DNA of 64,000 nucleotides from JBHIET01 sp046760785. GTDB lineage: Bacteria > Chloroflexota > Anaerolineae > B4-G1. Made by a program: the position numbers and the translations under genes. The stretch spans positions 1-64,000 of the forward strand of contig JBHIET010000001.1 in assembly GCA_046760785.1 (NCBI GenBank), given 5' to 3'. Of this stretch, positions 16,234 to 24,760 are shown piece by piece; the stretch's first letter is position 1, and each line of letters starts with the position of its first letter. Under the pieces are notes generated by a model that searched no databases, was not told where the DNA came from, and was given only the letters and a program-made list of their open reading frames with translations.

Positions 16234-17421
16234 TCAACTATAGCCGCCACCACCCTCTTGGGCGAGCGGCGCGTCATCTCCCTGTTCCCCCGGCAGTGGC
16301 AGATTGCGTGGCAATACCAGGGTGAACCTCGTGCCCGGCTTACCTTCCTCGTAGGGGCTTTCGAGCCAAATGCGCCCCTGATGTGCATCCACAATCTTCT
16401 TGGCAATAGAAAGTCCTAACCCGGCCCCACTCACATCCCCCACGTTGCGTCCCCGGAAGAAGTCCTCGAAGATATTGGCCTGGTCTGCGGGAGGAATACC
16501 GATGCCCTCGTCGCTCACCTCGGCCCACAGCTCGTCATCCGTCTCCCAGGAACGGAATATGACGGTGCTTCCCGGGGGCGAGAACTTGATAGCGTTATTG
16601 AGCAGGTTGGTGAGTACCTGGTGCAATCGCTGCGGGGCTCCCACGATCTCCTTGAATTCCTTCGGCGCTTCCACCTTGATCGCGACTCCCTTTTCCTTGG
16701 CTGCCAGCCGTATATCCTCGACCGAGCGGTCACCGGCCTCCCTGGGGTTGAAACGCACGAACTCGGCCTGTATCTGCTCAGGGCGCATGCGCGCCAGGTC
16801 GAGCAGGCCACCAATGAGACCGGCGAGGTCGTGGATGCGCAGCACGCTCCGCTCCAGCATACGCTGCTGCTTGGGGGTCAGCTCTCCGGTGAAGCCGCCC
16901 AGCATCACCTCCAGGTAGTTCTCCACGGCGGCCAGTGGAGCTTTCAACTCGTGCGAGACGATGGAAACGAAATAGGTCAGCATATTGGTCATGTCTTTCA
17001 GCCGCGCGCCGACCATCTGGGCAATGCCGCTCATGAGCCTGTAAGCTGCCTGTGGATTCTGGGCCATAAAGTCCTGGAGTTGCCGAGCGTCGAGGGCAAT
17101 GAACTTGGATGGCTCCAGGCAGATACCGGAGAGCGTAAAGATATACGGGGCTACCAGTGCGGACCAGCCCACCGCCCCGCCAGGCCCGACGATGCTCACA
17201 TTGGCCCGGCGCACCGAACCGTGGCGTCCCAACTGGATGCGTTTATCCAGTGCTACTTTACCCAGTAACACCAACCGTAACTTGTCGGCCGGGGCACCCT
17301 CAGCGAAAACCTCCCCTGCTTCACAGGTCTCGATCCCGCAGATTTCCACCAACTCACCGAGATCTTCCAGGTCGAGATAAGCCAGCAGAGGGAACCGCTT
17401 CAGCATCTCAATGGTAACCAT
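16234..17421 (-). CDS. histidine kinase with N-terminal cyclic-nucleotide-binding-like domain
   Basis: 395 aa, no transmembrane segment. Residues about 8-125 resemble the cNMP-binding (Crp-type) beta-barrel: LDLEDLGELVEICGIETCEAGEVFAEG is split across residues 16-42, and LLGKVALD follows. HisKA has the phospho-acceptor His157 in SHELKAPLAAVENY. The ATPase part has NLLNNAIKFS, DEGIGIP and GAGLGLSIAKK. It is a soluble sensor. The ATG at 17421 overlaps the end of the upstream kinase by 14 bp; a longer frame reads into that gene out of frame. Its position inside the MetV/MetF block suggests sensing of a metabolic or redox ligand. Confidence 0.88.
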   Translation of the reverse strand: MVTIEMLKRFPLLAYLDLEDLGELVEICGIETCEAGEVFAEGAPADKLRLVLLGKVALDKRIQLGRHGSVRRANVSIVGPGGAVGWSALVAPYIFTLSGICLEPSKFIALDARQLQDFMAQNPQAAYRLMSGIAQMVGARLKDMTNMLTYFVSIVSHELKAPLAAVENYLEVMLGGFTGELTPKQQRMLERSVLRIHDLAGLIGGLLDLARMRPEQIQAEFVRFNPREAGDRSVEDIRLAAKEKGVAIKVEAPKEFKEIVGAPQRLHQVLTNLLNNAIKFSPPGSTVIFRSWETDDELWAEVSDEGIGIPPADQANIFEDFFRGRNVGDVSGAGLGLSIAKKIVDAHQGRIWLESPYEEGKPGTRFTLVLPRNLPLPGEQGDDAPLAQEGGGGYS

Positions 17422-18874
17422 CACCCCCACCCTCTGAAACCGAAAGGGTCTCGCCATCCCTTGACTGACATCCTGATGCCGTTTGCAGAGTGAACGAAAA
17501 GCGACTGCCGCTTTTCTGCCCCTCAACATCTTCAAAACAGGGGCTCTCAACCCAGATTTCACCTCCGTGGGCCTCAACGATCTTGCGGGCAGTGCTGAGG
17601 CCCAGACCTGCACCCGGCACGAACTCCTTGCGCCGTGTCCGAAAGTAATCTTCGAAGATGTGAGGCATGTAGAGGGTTGAGATACCCGGGCCGTTGTCCA
17701 CCACGTCCACCCGTACCTTGTCGCCCTGCCGACGCACCTGTAGTACTACCTCCCCCTGGCGTGGGGAGAATTTGACAGCATTGTCAAGCAGATTGGTAAT
17801 GACTTGTTGCAGCCGACGAGGCGCTGCGTGTACCGGCGGCGATTGTTGTGGCAACTCCACCCGCAACGTAACACCCTTCTCCTTTGCTCTGCCCTGCACT
17901 TCTTCAACCGATCGTTGCACGGCGTCGTTCAGCGCCGTTTGCTCCATTTCGGCCAAGATGCGCTCCGGTGCAAGCTGTGATACGTCCAGAAAATCGTCAA
18001 TCAGCCGGACCAATTCCAGGGCGCGAGCGTTGGCTCGTTCCATCCAGCGGCGTTGCTTCTCGTTGAGCTCGCCGACAAAGCCATCGAGGATCGCCTGTAG
18101 GTAGTTGGCGACCACTGCCAGCGGCGTTTTCAGGTCGTGTGAGGCTAACCCCAGGAAGAAGGCCCGCATGCGATCCAACTCCGCAAGTTTCTCGGCCGTC
18201 GTCTCCAGTTCCCGCTCCTTGGCCCGTGCCTGCTGCTCCCATTGGTGGCGCAACTCCGTCATAATAGTGGTCGCCCCTGCCGTCGAAACAATGAGCGTCA
18301 CGATGAAGCCTACCAGCACTGCTGCCACATAAGCTGGCTCCTGGTAGAGATCGGGCGGTACGAATCCCTCAAGATGAACGTGGGGCAGCCAGCCCAGAAA
18401 CTCCGCCCCAACCACCAGCACGAACAGCCCTATCGCCAGTGCCATGACCCAGTAGGCATCCCGACGGCTGAGCATAATGCTACCGAAACCGACATGGAAA
18501 AGATAGAACAGGAAGAACGGTGTCTCAACCCCACCGACGAAGTGCAACAGCACAGTCAATGTAATGAGGTCGGCGACGACCTGGGCGAAGGCGAAGCGCT
18601 GGCTCCAGGAGAGTATGGAAGGATGGGAGTATGGGGGCGCGAGGGAGCGCTGTTGCCAGATGCTGAAGAGAACGTTGTAGAAAGCAATAGCAATGGTGAT
18701 GCTCAATACTGGAAGCAGTGGCACGCCGACACCCAATGCGAAACGGGCCACTGACACTCCGACCAACACCGCAGTGACCGCCAGCCAGCGCAACTGGACG
18801 TACTGCCGCAACCAGTGCAGCAATCCCAGTTCTTCGACCGGCAATCCTGTGCCTTCGTCTGCCATCCAGCTCAT
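17408..18874 (-). CDS. membrane-bound sensor histidine kinase
   Basis: 488 aa. About six transmembrane segments (near 29-46, 52-72, 96-112, 118-134, 141-160 and 182-203) form the sensor part, with no large outside domain. A short coiled coil (about 208-236) leads to HisKA with His246 in SHDLKTPLAVVANY, then NLLDNAVKFS, DNGPGIS and GAGLGLSTARK for ATP binding. Its catalytic half is close in sequence to the kinase at 16234, as if one came from duplication with a swap of the sensor domain. It lies 14 bp after the metV stop, inside the metabolic operon. Confidence 0.9.
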   Translation of the reverse strand: MSWMADEGTGLPVEELGLLHWLRQYVQLRWLAVTAVLVGVSVARFALGVGVPLLPVLSITIAIAFYNVLFSIWQQRSLAPPYSHPSILSWSQRFAFAQVVADLITLTVLLHFVGGVETPFFLFYLFHVGFGSIMLSRRDAYWVMALAIGLFVLVVGAEFLGWLPHVHLEGFVPPDLYQEPAYVAAVLVGFIVTLIVSTAGATTIMTELRHQWEQQARAKERELETTAEKLAELDRMRAFFLGLASHDLKTPLAVVANYLQAILDGFVGELNEKQRRWMERANARALELVRLIDDFLDVSQLAPERILAEMEQTALNDAVQRSVEEVQGRAKEKGVTLRVELPQQSPPVHAAPRRLQQVITNLLDNAVKFSPRQGEVVLQVRRQGDKVRVDVVDNGPGISTLYMPHIFEDYFRTRRKEFVPGAGLGLSTARKIVEAHGGEIWVESPCFEDVEGQKSGSRFSFTLQTASGCQSRDGETLSVSEGGGDGYH

Positions 18875-18888
18875 CCCTCAAATGCGAG

Positions 18889-19578
18889 TCAGGCTCCTTC
18901 CTGCTCTCCCACCAGCCGTAGGTCCTCACGCACGATCTTGCGCAGGCCTCCGTCACGGCTACTCGACCAGTCCTTGGGAGGCTGAATCTCCAGCAGTTGC
19001 TCCTCTCTCCCCAGTTTGACCAGCCGTTCCCAGATCAATTGCCAGGCGCAAGGAATGTCTGGGTCTACCTCACACACGCCGTTTTGAGAACCACCGCACG
19101 GCCCGTTGAGCAATTGCTTGGAACAACGGGCGATGGGACAGATGCCGGCGGTGAGACCAAGAATGCAGTCGCCACAGGCCTGGCAACGCTCCTCCCACAC
19201 CCCCTGTTCTTCCGGCAGGCCCAGGAAGGTGGTGTTGAGCCCGGGCAAGGTGACGGTGTCGGGGAAGTGTTCATTCATTGCCTGCACACCGATGCCACAG
19301 GCCAGGCTGAGTACGACATCGTACTTCTCCAGTCGCTCCCCTAGCGGGTCAATGTACTCCCACTCGCACTGGCGCTGCACTGTGACCTCGTCCACCTCCA
19401 TCGGGTGGCCCTCCAGTTTGCTCTTCATCCGCAGCGCCGAGGCCAGGATGCCGACCTCCTTCTCACCACCAGCGAAGCAGACGGTCACGCAAGTGCCGCA
19501 GCCCACGATCAGCACCTTCTTAGCATCGCCCAGCAGTTCCATGATTTCCTCGAGTGGTTTCTGTTCACCTACGATCAT
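18889..19578 (-). CDS. metV: MetV-type partner of methylene-THF reductase, second copy
   Basis: 229 aa. It has GCGTCVTVCFAGGEKEV near 26, then CQACGDCILGLTAGICP near 132, CSKQLLNGPCGG and VDPDIPCAW. These cysteines match the iron-sulfur part of MetV, which passes electrons to MetF. GGAGGACCCG precedes the ATG. The start overlaps the end of the selenocysteine mvhD by 14 bp, so MvhD, MetV and the upstream HdrA are made together. This is the gene order expected for an HdrA-MvhD-MetV electron path. Confidence 0.9.
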   Translation of the reverse strand: MIVGEQKPLEEIMELLGDAKKVLIVGCGTCVTVCFAGGEKEVGILASALRMKSKLEGHPMEVDEVTVQRQCEWEYIDPLGERLEKYDVVLSLACGIGVQAMNEHFPDTVTLPGLNTTFLGLPEEQGVWEERCQACGDCILGLTAGICPIARCSKQLLNGPCGGSQNGVCEVDPDIPCAWQLIWERLVKLGREEQLLEIQPPKDWSSSRDGGLRKIVREDLRLVGEQEGA

Positions 19579-20023
19579 CGGGTCCTCCGTTCGTATCGGG
19601 ATTACGTATTTCGTGGAGCGGGTTGGGACCTAGCCCCCGCACTTTCTCCGTCATCTCCGTTACTGTCTCTGCGAACTGTGCTCCCATCGCCGAGGACAGG
19701 TTTGCCATTACGAGACGCTCTCCCCCCAGCCCGATCCGGTTGAGCAGGTCAGCGACGTACTTGACTCTGCGTTTCGCGTTGATATTACCTTCCAGGTAAT
19801 GGCAGTCGCCCTCCAGTCAGCCGGCCACCATCACGCCGTCCACGCCGCGCTCGAAGGCGTGGAGAATATCCGTCACTTCCACCCGGCCCGAGCAGGGCAC
19901 CTCGACGATGCGCACGCTGGGCGGGTACTGGATGCGCATGCCTCCCGCCAGGTCAGCGGCGGCGTAGGCGCAGTGGCGACAGCAGAAGGCCAGAATCTTT
20001 GGTTCAAAGCGCGTATTGCTCAT
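19565..20023 (-). CDS. mvhD: MvhD-type [2Fe-2S] protein, predicted selenoprotein
   Basis: 152 aa if UGA at 19817-19819 is read as selenocysteine; otherwise the frame stops at 68 aa. MvhD links HdrA to an electron donor. The N-terminal half has FCCRHCAYAAADLAG and VPCSGRVE. After the UGA the same frame goes on with LEGDCHYLEGN, LLNRIGLGGERL and MTEKVRGLGPNP, all family motifs. The UGA sits exactly where the paralogues have Cys (GVLIGGCHPGDCHY at 32092 and GVCVVGCPIGNCHH at 24723). The frame stays open to 19565, where it overlaps metV. GGAGGTAAGCG precedes the start, which overlaps the HdrA gene by 20 bp. Methanogen VhuD is a known selenoprotein of this family. Confidence 0.85.
19784..19819 (-). 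promoter_or_regulatory. in-frame UGA with SECIS-like hairpin
   Basis: On the minus strand the UGA (19819-19817) is followed by 16 nt and then a perfect 6-bp stem, AUUACC (19800-19795) with GGUAAU (19789-19784). The 5-nt loop is UGGAA, with G as its second base. The spacing and the early loop G agree with the general bacterial SECIS pattern (hairpin close to the UGA inside the coding region). The stem is short, and folding was judged by eye only. Confidence 0.65.
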
Positions 20024-23000
20024 CGCTTACCTCCACCATCTCCGTCTCCAGCAGCGCCGTAATCTCCGCCTCCACCTGCGTGTCGCGATAGCGGAGCAGT
20101 TGGATCGCTTTGGCCGGGCACTCGGCGACGCAGATGCCGCAGCCGTGACACTGCGCCGGCTCGATGTAGGCCGCGCCGACGATACCTCCTATTCCGCTGA
20201 AGTTAGCCTGGATTTGGGGCACGTTGTATGGGCAGATGCGTACGCAGGTCAGGCAAGCGACGCATTTCTCCGCATCCACCTGCGCCACGACGCCGCCGAC
20301 CTCGAGCACGTCCTTGCTCAGGATCGTCATCGCGCGGGCCGCGGCGGCCTGCGCCTGTGCGATCGTCTCGTCCAGAAACTTGGGGTAGTGGGCCATCCCG
20401 GCCAGAAATATGCCGTCGCTGGCGAAGTCCACGGGGCGCAATTTGACGTGCGCCTCCAGGAAGAAGCCATCCAGGTCCACTGGCACCTTGAGCCGTGTCG
20501 CCAGTGCGTCCGCCTCCTCCGACGGCACCACCGGCGTGCTCAGGACCAGCAGGTCTGGATGGAGCACCAACTCTTCACCCAACATCGCTTCCCAAACTGC
20601 TATCTCTAATCTCGAATCTCCAGTCCGTACCTCTGGCTTGCGGTCGAAGTCGTAGTGCACGAACATCACCCCCTGGCGCCGCGCCTCCCGGTACAGCCGC
20701 TCCTTGAAGCCATACGTACGGATGTCATGGTATATCACGGTGACCTGCGCCTGGGGGTTGAGTTGCTTGAGCGCCAGCGCGTTCTTGATCGCCGTCGTGC
20801 AACAGATGCGGGAACAGTACCGCTCCGCCAGCCCGACACACAGGATCATCGTCACGCTGTTTGGTAGATTGGTAGATTGGTAGGTTGGTAGATTGGTGGG
20901 CTGGTCAGTCGCCTCCTGCGTCCCCCAATTTCCCAATTTACCAGTCTCCCAATTTACCAGCATCGCCTCGAACTCTTGCTGGGTCAGAATGCGCGGGTCG
21001 GTGCCGTAGCCATACTCCGACCCTCGATACTCCACGCCGCCCGTCGCCACGATTGTTGCCCCGTGGCGCACCTCACGCTCGCCATCGGGGCCGTGCAGCC
21101 GTGAGGTGAAGTTACCGGCGAAACCGCTGCTCTCCAAAAACTCGCTCTGCAGGTGCACAGTGATCAGGGAATGGCCCTCCACCCGTTCGACCGACTGCTG
21201 CAGGAGTGCCTGCGGATCGCGCCAGACCAATTTACCAGTTTCCCAGTCCACCATCCTCTTAATGTTCCGCAGGTTGCCGCCCAAGCGCTCCGTCCGTTCG
21301 ATCAGGTGTACCGGGAAGCCCTGGTCGGCCAACGTCAGTGCCGCCGTCATCCCGGCCACCCCGCCGCCGATGACCAGGGCCGCCTTCTGCACCGTCACCT
21401 CGGTCTTGTGGAGCGGCTCCAATCGCAGCGCCTTTGCCACCGCCATCCGCACCAGGTCTTTGGCCTTCTCCGTCGCCGTTTCCCAGTCATCGGAGTGCAC
21501 CCACGAGCACTGATTGCGAATGTTAGCCATCTGGAACATGCCGGGGTTCAATCCTGCCTGATGGATGCTGTCCTGGAACAGCGGCTCGTGGGTCAGCGGC
21601 GTGCAGGAAGCAACCACGACCCTGTTAAGACCAAGCTCTCGCGTCTGCTCCGTAATATGCTGTATCGAATCCTGCGAACAGGTGTACAGGTTATGCTCGG
21701 CGTGCGCCACCCCCGGCAGACTCGCCGCGTATTCCGCCACCGCTGGCACGTCGAGGAAGCCGCCGATGTTTGACCCGCAGTGGCAGACGAAAACGCCGAT
21801 GCGAGGCTCCTCCTCGGTGACGTCCCGCTCCGGCGGATACACTACTTCCTCTGTGCAGGTCCAGCGGGCTGGAGACAGAGCCGCCCCCGCTGCCGCTGCC
21901 GCTCCACTGGCTTCGATCACTGATTCGGGGATGTCCTTCGGCTCACGGAACGGCCCCACGGCAAAGATCCCTGGCCGGCTCGTCTGGAGCGGCTGGAAGG
22001 GGAGCGTGCGGCAGAACCCATGCTTGTCCAGGTCGACCCCCAGCCGCCGCCCTAACTCGCGCACCTCCTCCGATATCTCCATCCCCACCGAGAGCACCAC
22101 CAGATCGAACTCCTCTTCGCAGATTGCAGATTGCGAATTGCGGATTGCAGATTCCCTCCGCTCCCCTGTTTCCTGCTTCCTGCTTCCTGCTCCCTGCTCG
22201 CTTCCCTGCTCCGCGACGTACTTCAAGACGAGATTGTGTGTTCCGGGGTTTTCCTTTACAGACGAAATACGGCAGCGGACGTAGCGGATGCCGTATCGCT
22301 CCTGGGCTCGATGATGGTATTCCAGGTATCCCTTGCTGAAGGCCCGCATATCCATCATAAAGACGGTGACCTCGGTATCTGGCTCGTGCTCGATGGACAT
22401 AATGGCCTCTTTGGTGGCGTACATACAGCAGATCGCCGAGCAGTAGTCGTGGGTCTGATCGCGGGAGCCAACGCATTGCAGGAAGGCGATCTTTTTCGGC
22501 ACCTGCTCGTCCGAAGGACGCTGCACGTGGCCCTGCGTAGGGCCAGAGGCGCTCAGCAATCGCTCGAACTGGAGCGCGGTGACCACATTGGGATAGCGGC
22601 CCCAGCCGTACTCCGATGCCTGCCCGGCCTGGTAGAGCTCGTAGCCGGGAGCCAGGACAATCGCGCCAACCTGAATATCCTGAATGCGCTCTGTCATATC
22701 GTGGTTGATGGCGTCTGCCTGGCAGGTGTACCAGCAGCTCAAACACTCTGAACAGATGCCGCAGGCCAGGCAACGGGCTGCCTCCGCCTGTGCCTGCTCG
22801 TCGGTATAGCCCGCCACCACCTCCTTGAAAGTCGAGAGTCTCTCCTCGACCGGGAGCTCGTCCATCGGCACCCGGGGCTGAACTTGCACCTCCCCTCGCG
22901 CCACCCGCTCTTCAATCTCCGCTTGCGTCAGTGCGACCACCGGCAGTTCGGGCTTGGGGGGCGGCTCAAGTTCCTCCCCCCGCAAGTAGCGGTGGATGGA

Positions 23001-24665
23001 CTCGGCAGCCTGGTGACCGGCAGCGACTGCCTCGATGACGAACGCCGTGCCGGTGGTGACGTCACCCGCCGCGAAGACCCCTGGCCGGGTCGCGGCCAGG
23101 GTGTTAGGGTTGACGGCGACAGTGGCCTGCTCTGTAATGCCGACCCCCGCACTCTCCGGGATAAAGGCCAGACCAGCCCGCTGTCCGACGGAGAAGATAA
23201 CGTTGTCGCAGGGAATGAAGTGCTCCGACCCGGGAATCGGGACTGGGCGGCGGCGGCCCGTCTCGTCAGGCAACCCTTGCTCAGTGTGCACGCACTTCAG
23301 GCCACTCATGCACCCATCCCCATTCCCAACAACTTCCACAGGTGTGACCTGCCAGTGAAAGAAGATCCCCTCCTCCTCGGCGTGGCGCATCTGTTCCTCG
23401 TCGGCTGTCGCCTCCTCGCGGGTGCGGCGGTAGTAGATGTGCACCTCCGATCCCATCCGCATGGCAGTGCGCGCTACGTCCATCGCCACGTCCCCAGCTC
23501 CGATGACCGCTACCCGCTCTCCCAATTCCGGTGGATTGTCCAGCCGCACGTCGCGCAAGAACGTGGTATTGATCAGCACCCCTTCCAGGTCGGCCCCAGG
23601 GATAGGCAGGCGGATGCCTTCGTGGGCTCCCACGGCAATGAGCACCGCCTCGAATCCCTCGTGGAAGACGTCGTCCAGGTTATCCACCGTCGTGTTCAGC
23701 CGCAGTTCTACCCCCAGATCTACGATGTCCTGTACCTCACGGTCCACGATCTGGGAGGGAAGACGGTATTCGGGCACACCCACGCGCAGCATCCCGCCTG
23801 CTACAGGGAGTGCCTCGAAAACGGTGACTCCATACCCCAGCTTACACAAGTCCTGCGCGGCGGTGAGCCCGCAAGGTCCCGCGCCGATGATTGCCACACG
23901 CTCCTCATATCTGCGCTCAACCGACTCTGGCGGCACCCGGGGTTGGGCATAAACCTTGTCGGTGACGAATCGCTTCAGCGCCCGGATGTTGATCGGTTCG
24001 TCCAGCTTGCCCCGGTTGCAGGCGTCCTCGCAGCGGTGGTTGCAAATGCGGCCGCAGATGCCGGGGAACGGGTTGTCCTCTTTGATGACCCGCAGTGCGT
24101 CTTCGTAGCGGCCCTCGCGAATGAGGGCGATATAGCCCTGGGCGCGCTGGTGGGCGGGACAGGCATCACGGCAGGGGGAGATGCCCAACTTCTCGATGGC
24201 GTAGGCGTTGGGTACCGCCTGGGGATAGAGCTTGTAAGCTGCGTGCTGCTCGGCCAGTCCCTCGTCGAAGTGGCCGGGAATAATCACCGGACAAACACTG
24301 GCGCAGTCGCCACAACCGGTGCACTTGTCCAGGTCAATGTAGCGCGGGCGGGTCCGCACTCGAACGGTGAAGTTCCCGACCTCCCCACGCACCCCCATTG
24401 CATCACTATCCACCAGCAGTTCGATGTTGCGGTGACGGCCACAGTCTACCAGTTTGGGGCTCACGATGCACATCGCGCAGTCATTGGTGGGGAACGTCTT
24501 GTCCAGTTGTGCCATGTGCCCCCCGATGGCCGACTTGTTCTCGACCAGGTAGACCTTGTAACCGGCCTCGGCCAGGTCCAGCGATGCCTGTATGCCAGCG
24601 ATACCCCCGCCGACGACCATGACAGCGCCAGTTGGGTTGTCACCTTGTTTGATGACCTGCTGCAT
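20004..24665 (-). CDS. hdrA: giant HdrA: type 1 HdrA with GltD-like insertion, fused to type 2 HdrA
   Basis: 1553 aa. Order of parts: HdrA FAD domain (VVGGGIAGIQA, TFPTNDCAMCIVSPK), a [4Fe-4S] motif near 113, a GltD/NfnB-like NAD(P)H:flavin oxidoreductase from about 160 to 640 (CRDACPAHQRAQGY, CGRICNHRCEDAC, IGAGPCGLTAAQ, VIGAGDVAMDVA), then CLACGICSECLSCWYTC, the rest of type 1 HdrA, and from about 954 a type 2 HdrA (IGVFVCHCGSNIGG) with C-terminal [4Fe-4S] motifs near 1468 and 1506. The design would join NAD(P)H oxidation to two HdrA flavins. Residues about 818-849 and 1235-1269 come from tandem repeats. The ATG at 24665 follows AGGAGAGG. It lies between two mvhD genes and upstream of metV. 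Confidence 0.88.
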   Translation of the reverse strand: MQQVIKQGDNPTGAVMVVGGGIAGIQASLDLAEAGYKVYLVENKSAIGGHMAQLDKTFPTNDCAMCIVSPKLVDCGRHRNIELLVDSDAMGVRGEVGNFTVRVRTRPRYIDLDKCTGCGDCASVCPVIIPGHFDEGLAEQHAAYKLYPQAVPNAYAIEKLGISPCRDACPAHQRAQGYIALIREGRYEDALRVIKEDNPFPGICGRICNHRCEDACNRGKLDEPINIRALKRFVTDKVYAQPRVPPESVERRYEERVAIIGAGPCGLTAAQDLCKLGYGVTVFEALPVAGGMLRVGVPEYRLPSQIVDREVQDIVDLGVELRLNTTVDNLDDVFHEGFEAVLIAVGAHEGIRLPIPGADLEGVLINTTFLRDVRLDNPPELGERVAVIGAGDVAMDVARTAMRMGSEVHIYYRRTREEATADEEQMRHAEEEGIFFHWQVTPVEVVGNGDGCMSGLKCVHTEQGLPDETGRRRPVPIPGSEHFIPCDNVIFSVGQRAGLAFIPESAGVGITEQATVAVNPNTLAATRPGVFAAGDVTTGTAFVIEAVAAGHQAAESIHRYLRGEELEPPPKPELPVVALTQAEIEERVARGEVQVQPRVPMDELPVEERLSTFKEVVAGYTDEQAQAEAARCLACGICSECLSCWYTCQADAINHDMTERIQDIQVGAIVLAPGYELYQAGQASEYGWGRYPNVVTALQFERLLSASGPTQGHVQRPSDEQVPKKIAFLQCVGSRDQTHDYCSAICCMYATKEAIMSIEHEPDTEVTVFMMDMRAFSKGYLEYHHRAQERYGIRYVRCRISSVKENPGTHNLVLKYVAEQGSEQGAGSRKQETGERRESAIRNSQSAICEEEFDLVVLSVGMEISEEVRELGRRLGVDLDKHGFCRTLPFQPLQTSRPGIFAVGPFREPKDIPESVIEASGAAAAAGAALSPARWTCTEEVVYPPERDVTEEEPRIGVFVCHCGSNIGGFLDVPAVAEYAASLPGVAHAEHNLYTCSQDSIQHITEQTRELGLNRVVVASCTPLTHEPLFQDSIHQAGLNPGMFQMANIRNQCSWVHSDDWETATEKAKDLVRMAVAKALRLEPLHKTEVTVQKAALVIGGGVAGMTAALTLADQGFPVHLIERTERLGGNLRNIKRMVDWETGKLVWRDPQALLQQSVERVEGHSLITVHLQSEFLESSGFAGNFTSRLHGPDGEREVRHGATIVATGGVEYRGSEYGYGTDPRILTQQEFEAMLVNWETGKLGNWGTQEATDQPTNLPTYQSTNLPNSVTMILCVGLAERYCSRICCTTAIKNALALKQLNPQAQVTVIYHDIRTYGFKERLYREARRQGVMFVHYDFDRKPEVRTGDSRLEIAVWEAMLGEELVLHPDLLVLSTPVVPSEEADALATRLKVPVDLDGFFLEAHVKLRPVDFASDGIFLAGMAHYPKFLDETIAQAQAAAARAMTILSKDVLEVGGVVAQVDAEKCVACLTCVRICPYNVPQIQANFSGIGGIVGAAYIEPAQCHGCGICVAECPAKAIQLLRYRDTQVEAEITALLETEMVEVSDEQYAL
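20860..20961. repeat. TTGGTAGA 8-bp tandem repeat inside hdrA
   Basis: Plus-strand TTGGTAGA TTGGTAGA TTGGTAGG TTGGTAGA units (20860-20905) are followed by CCAATTTACCAGTCTCCCA units (20921-20960). The frame stays open and gives a Gln/Thr/Asn/Pro-rich loop just before the segment VTMILCVG. The location in the protein equals that of the repeat at 1071-1175 in another HdrA. Confidence 0.8.
22119..22212. repeat. 7-bp tandem repeats (GATTGCA and TTCCTGC) inside hdrA
   Basis: GATTGCA/GATTGCG/AATTGCG units (22119-22152) are joined to TTCCTGC/TCCCTGC units (about 22165-22212). They are translated as a Ser/Gln/Glu/Arg-rich loop before the strand DLVVLSVG of the type 1 HdrA part. Confidence 0.8.
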
Positions 24666-24680
24666 TTCTACTTCCTCTCC

Positions 24681-24760
24681 TTGGTACATTGGTAGATTGG
24701 TAGGTCGGTGACAGATACCAATCTACCGGTTTCCCAATCTACCAACTTTCCATTTACCAT
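24681..24760. repeat. TTGGTAGA-type repeat between mvhD and hdrA
   Basis: TTGGTACA TTGGTAGA TTGGTAGG units are followed by CCAATCTACCGGTTTCCCA units. The second part encodes the C-terminal residues of the MvhD at 24723. These are the same two families that are paired at 1071-1175 and 20860-20961. Confidence 0.75.

Noticed and set aside
19817..20023. mvhD as a truncated pseudogene of 68 aa
   Set aside because: The frame beyond the UGA keeps all family motifs, matches paralogues residue by residue, ends in a normal overlap with metV, and a SECIS-like hairpin follows. Decay would not preserve this.
20860..20961. CRISPR-like array
   Set aside because: Units are only 7-8 bp with no spacers and no cas genes nearby. 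They are short tandem repeats read in frame.
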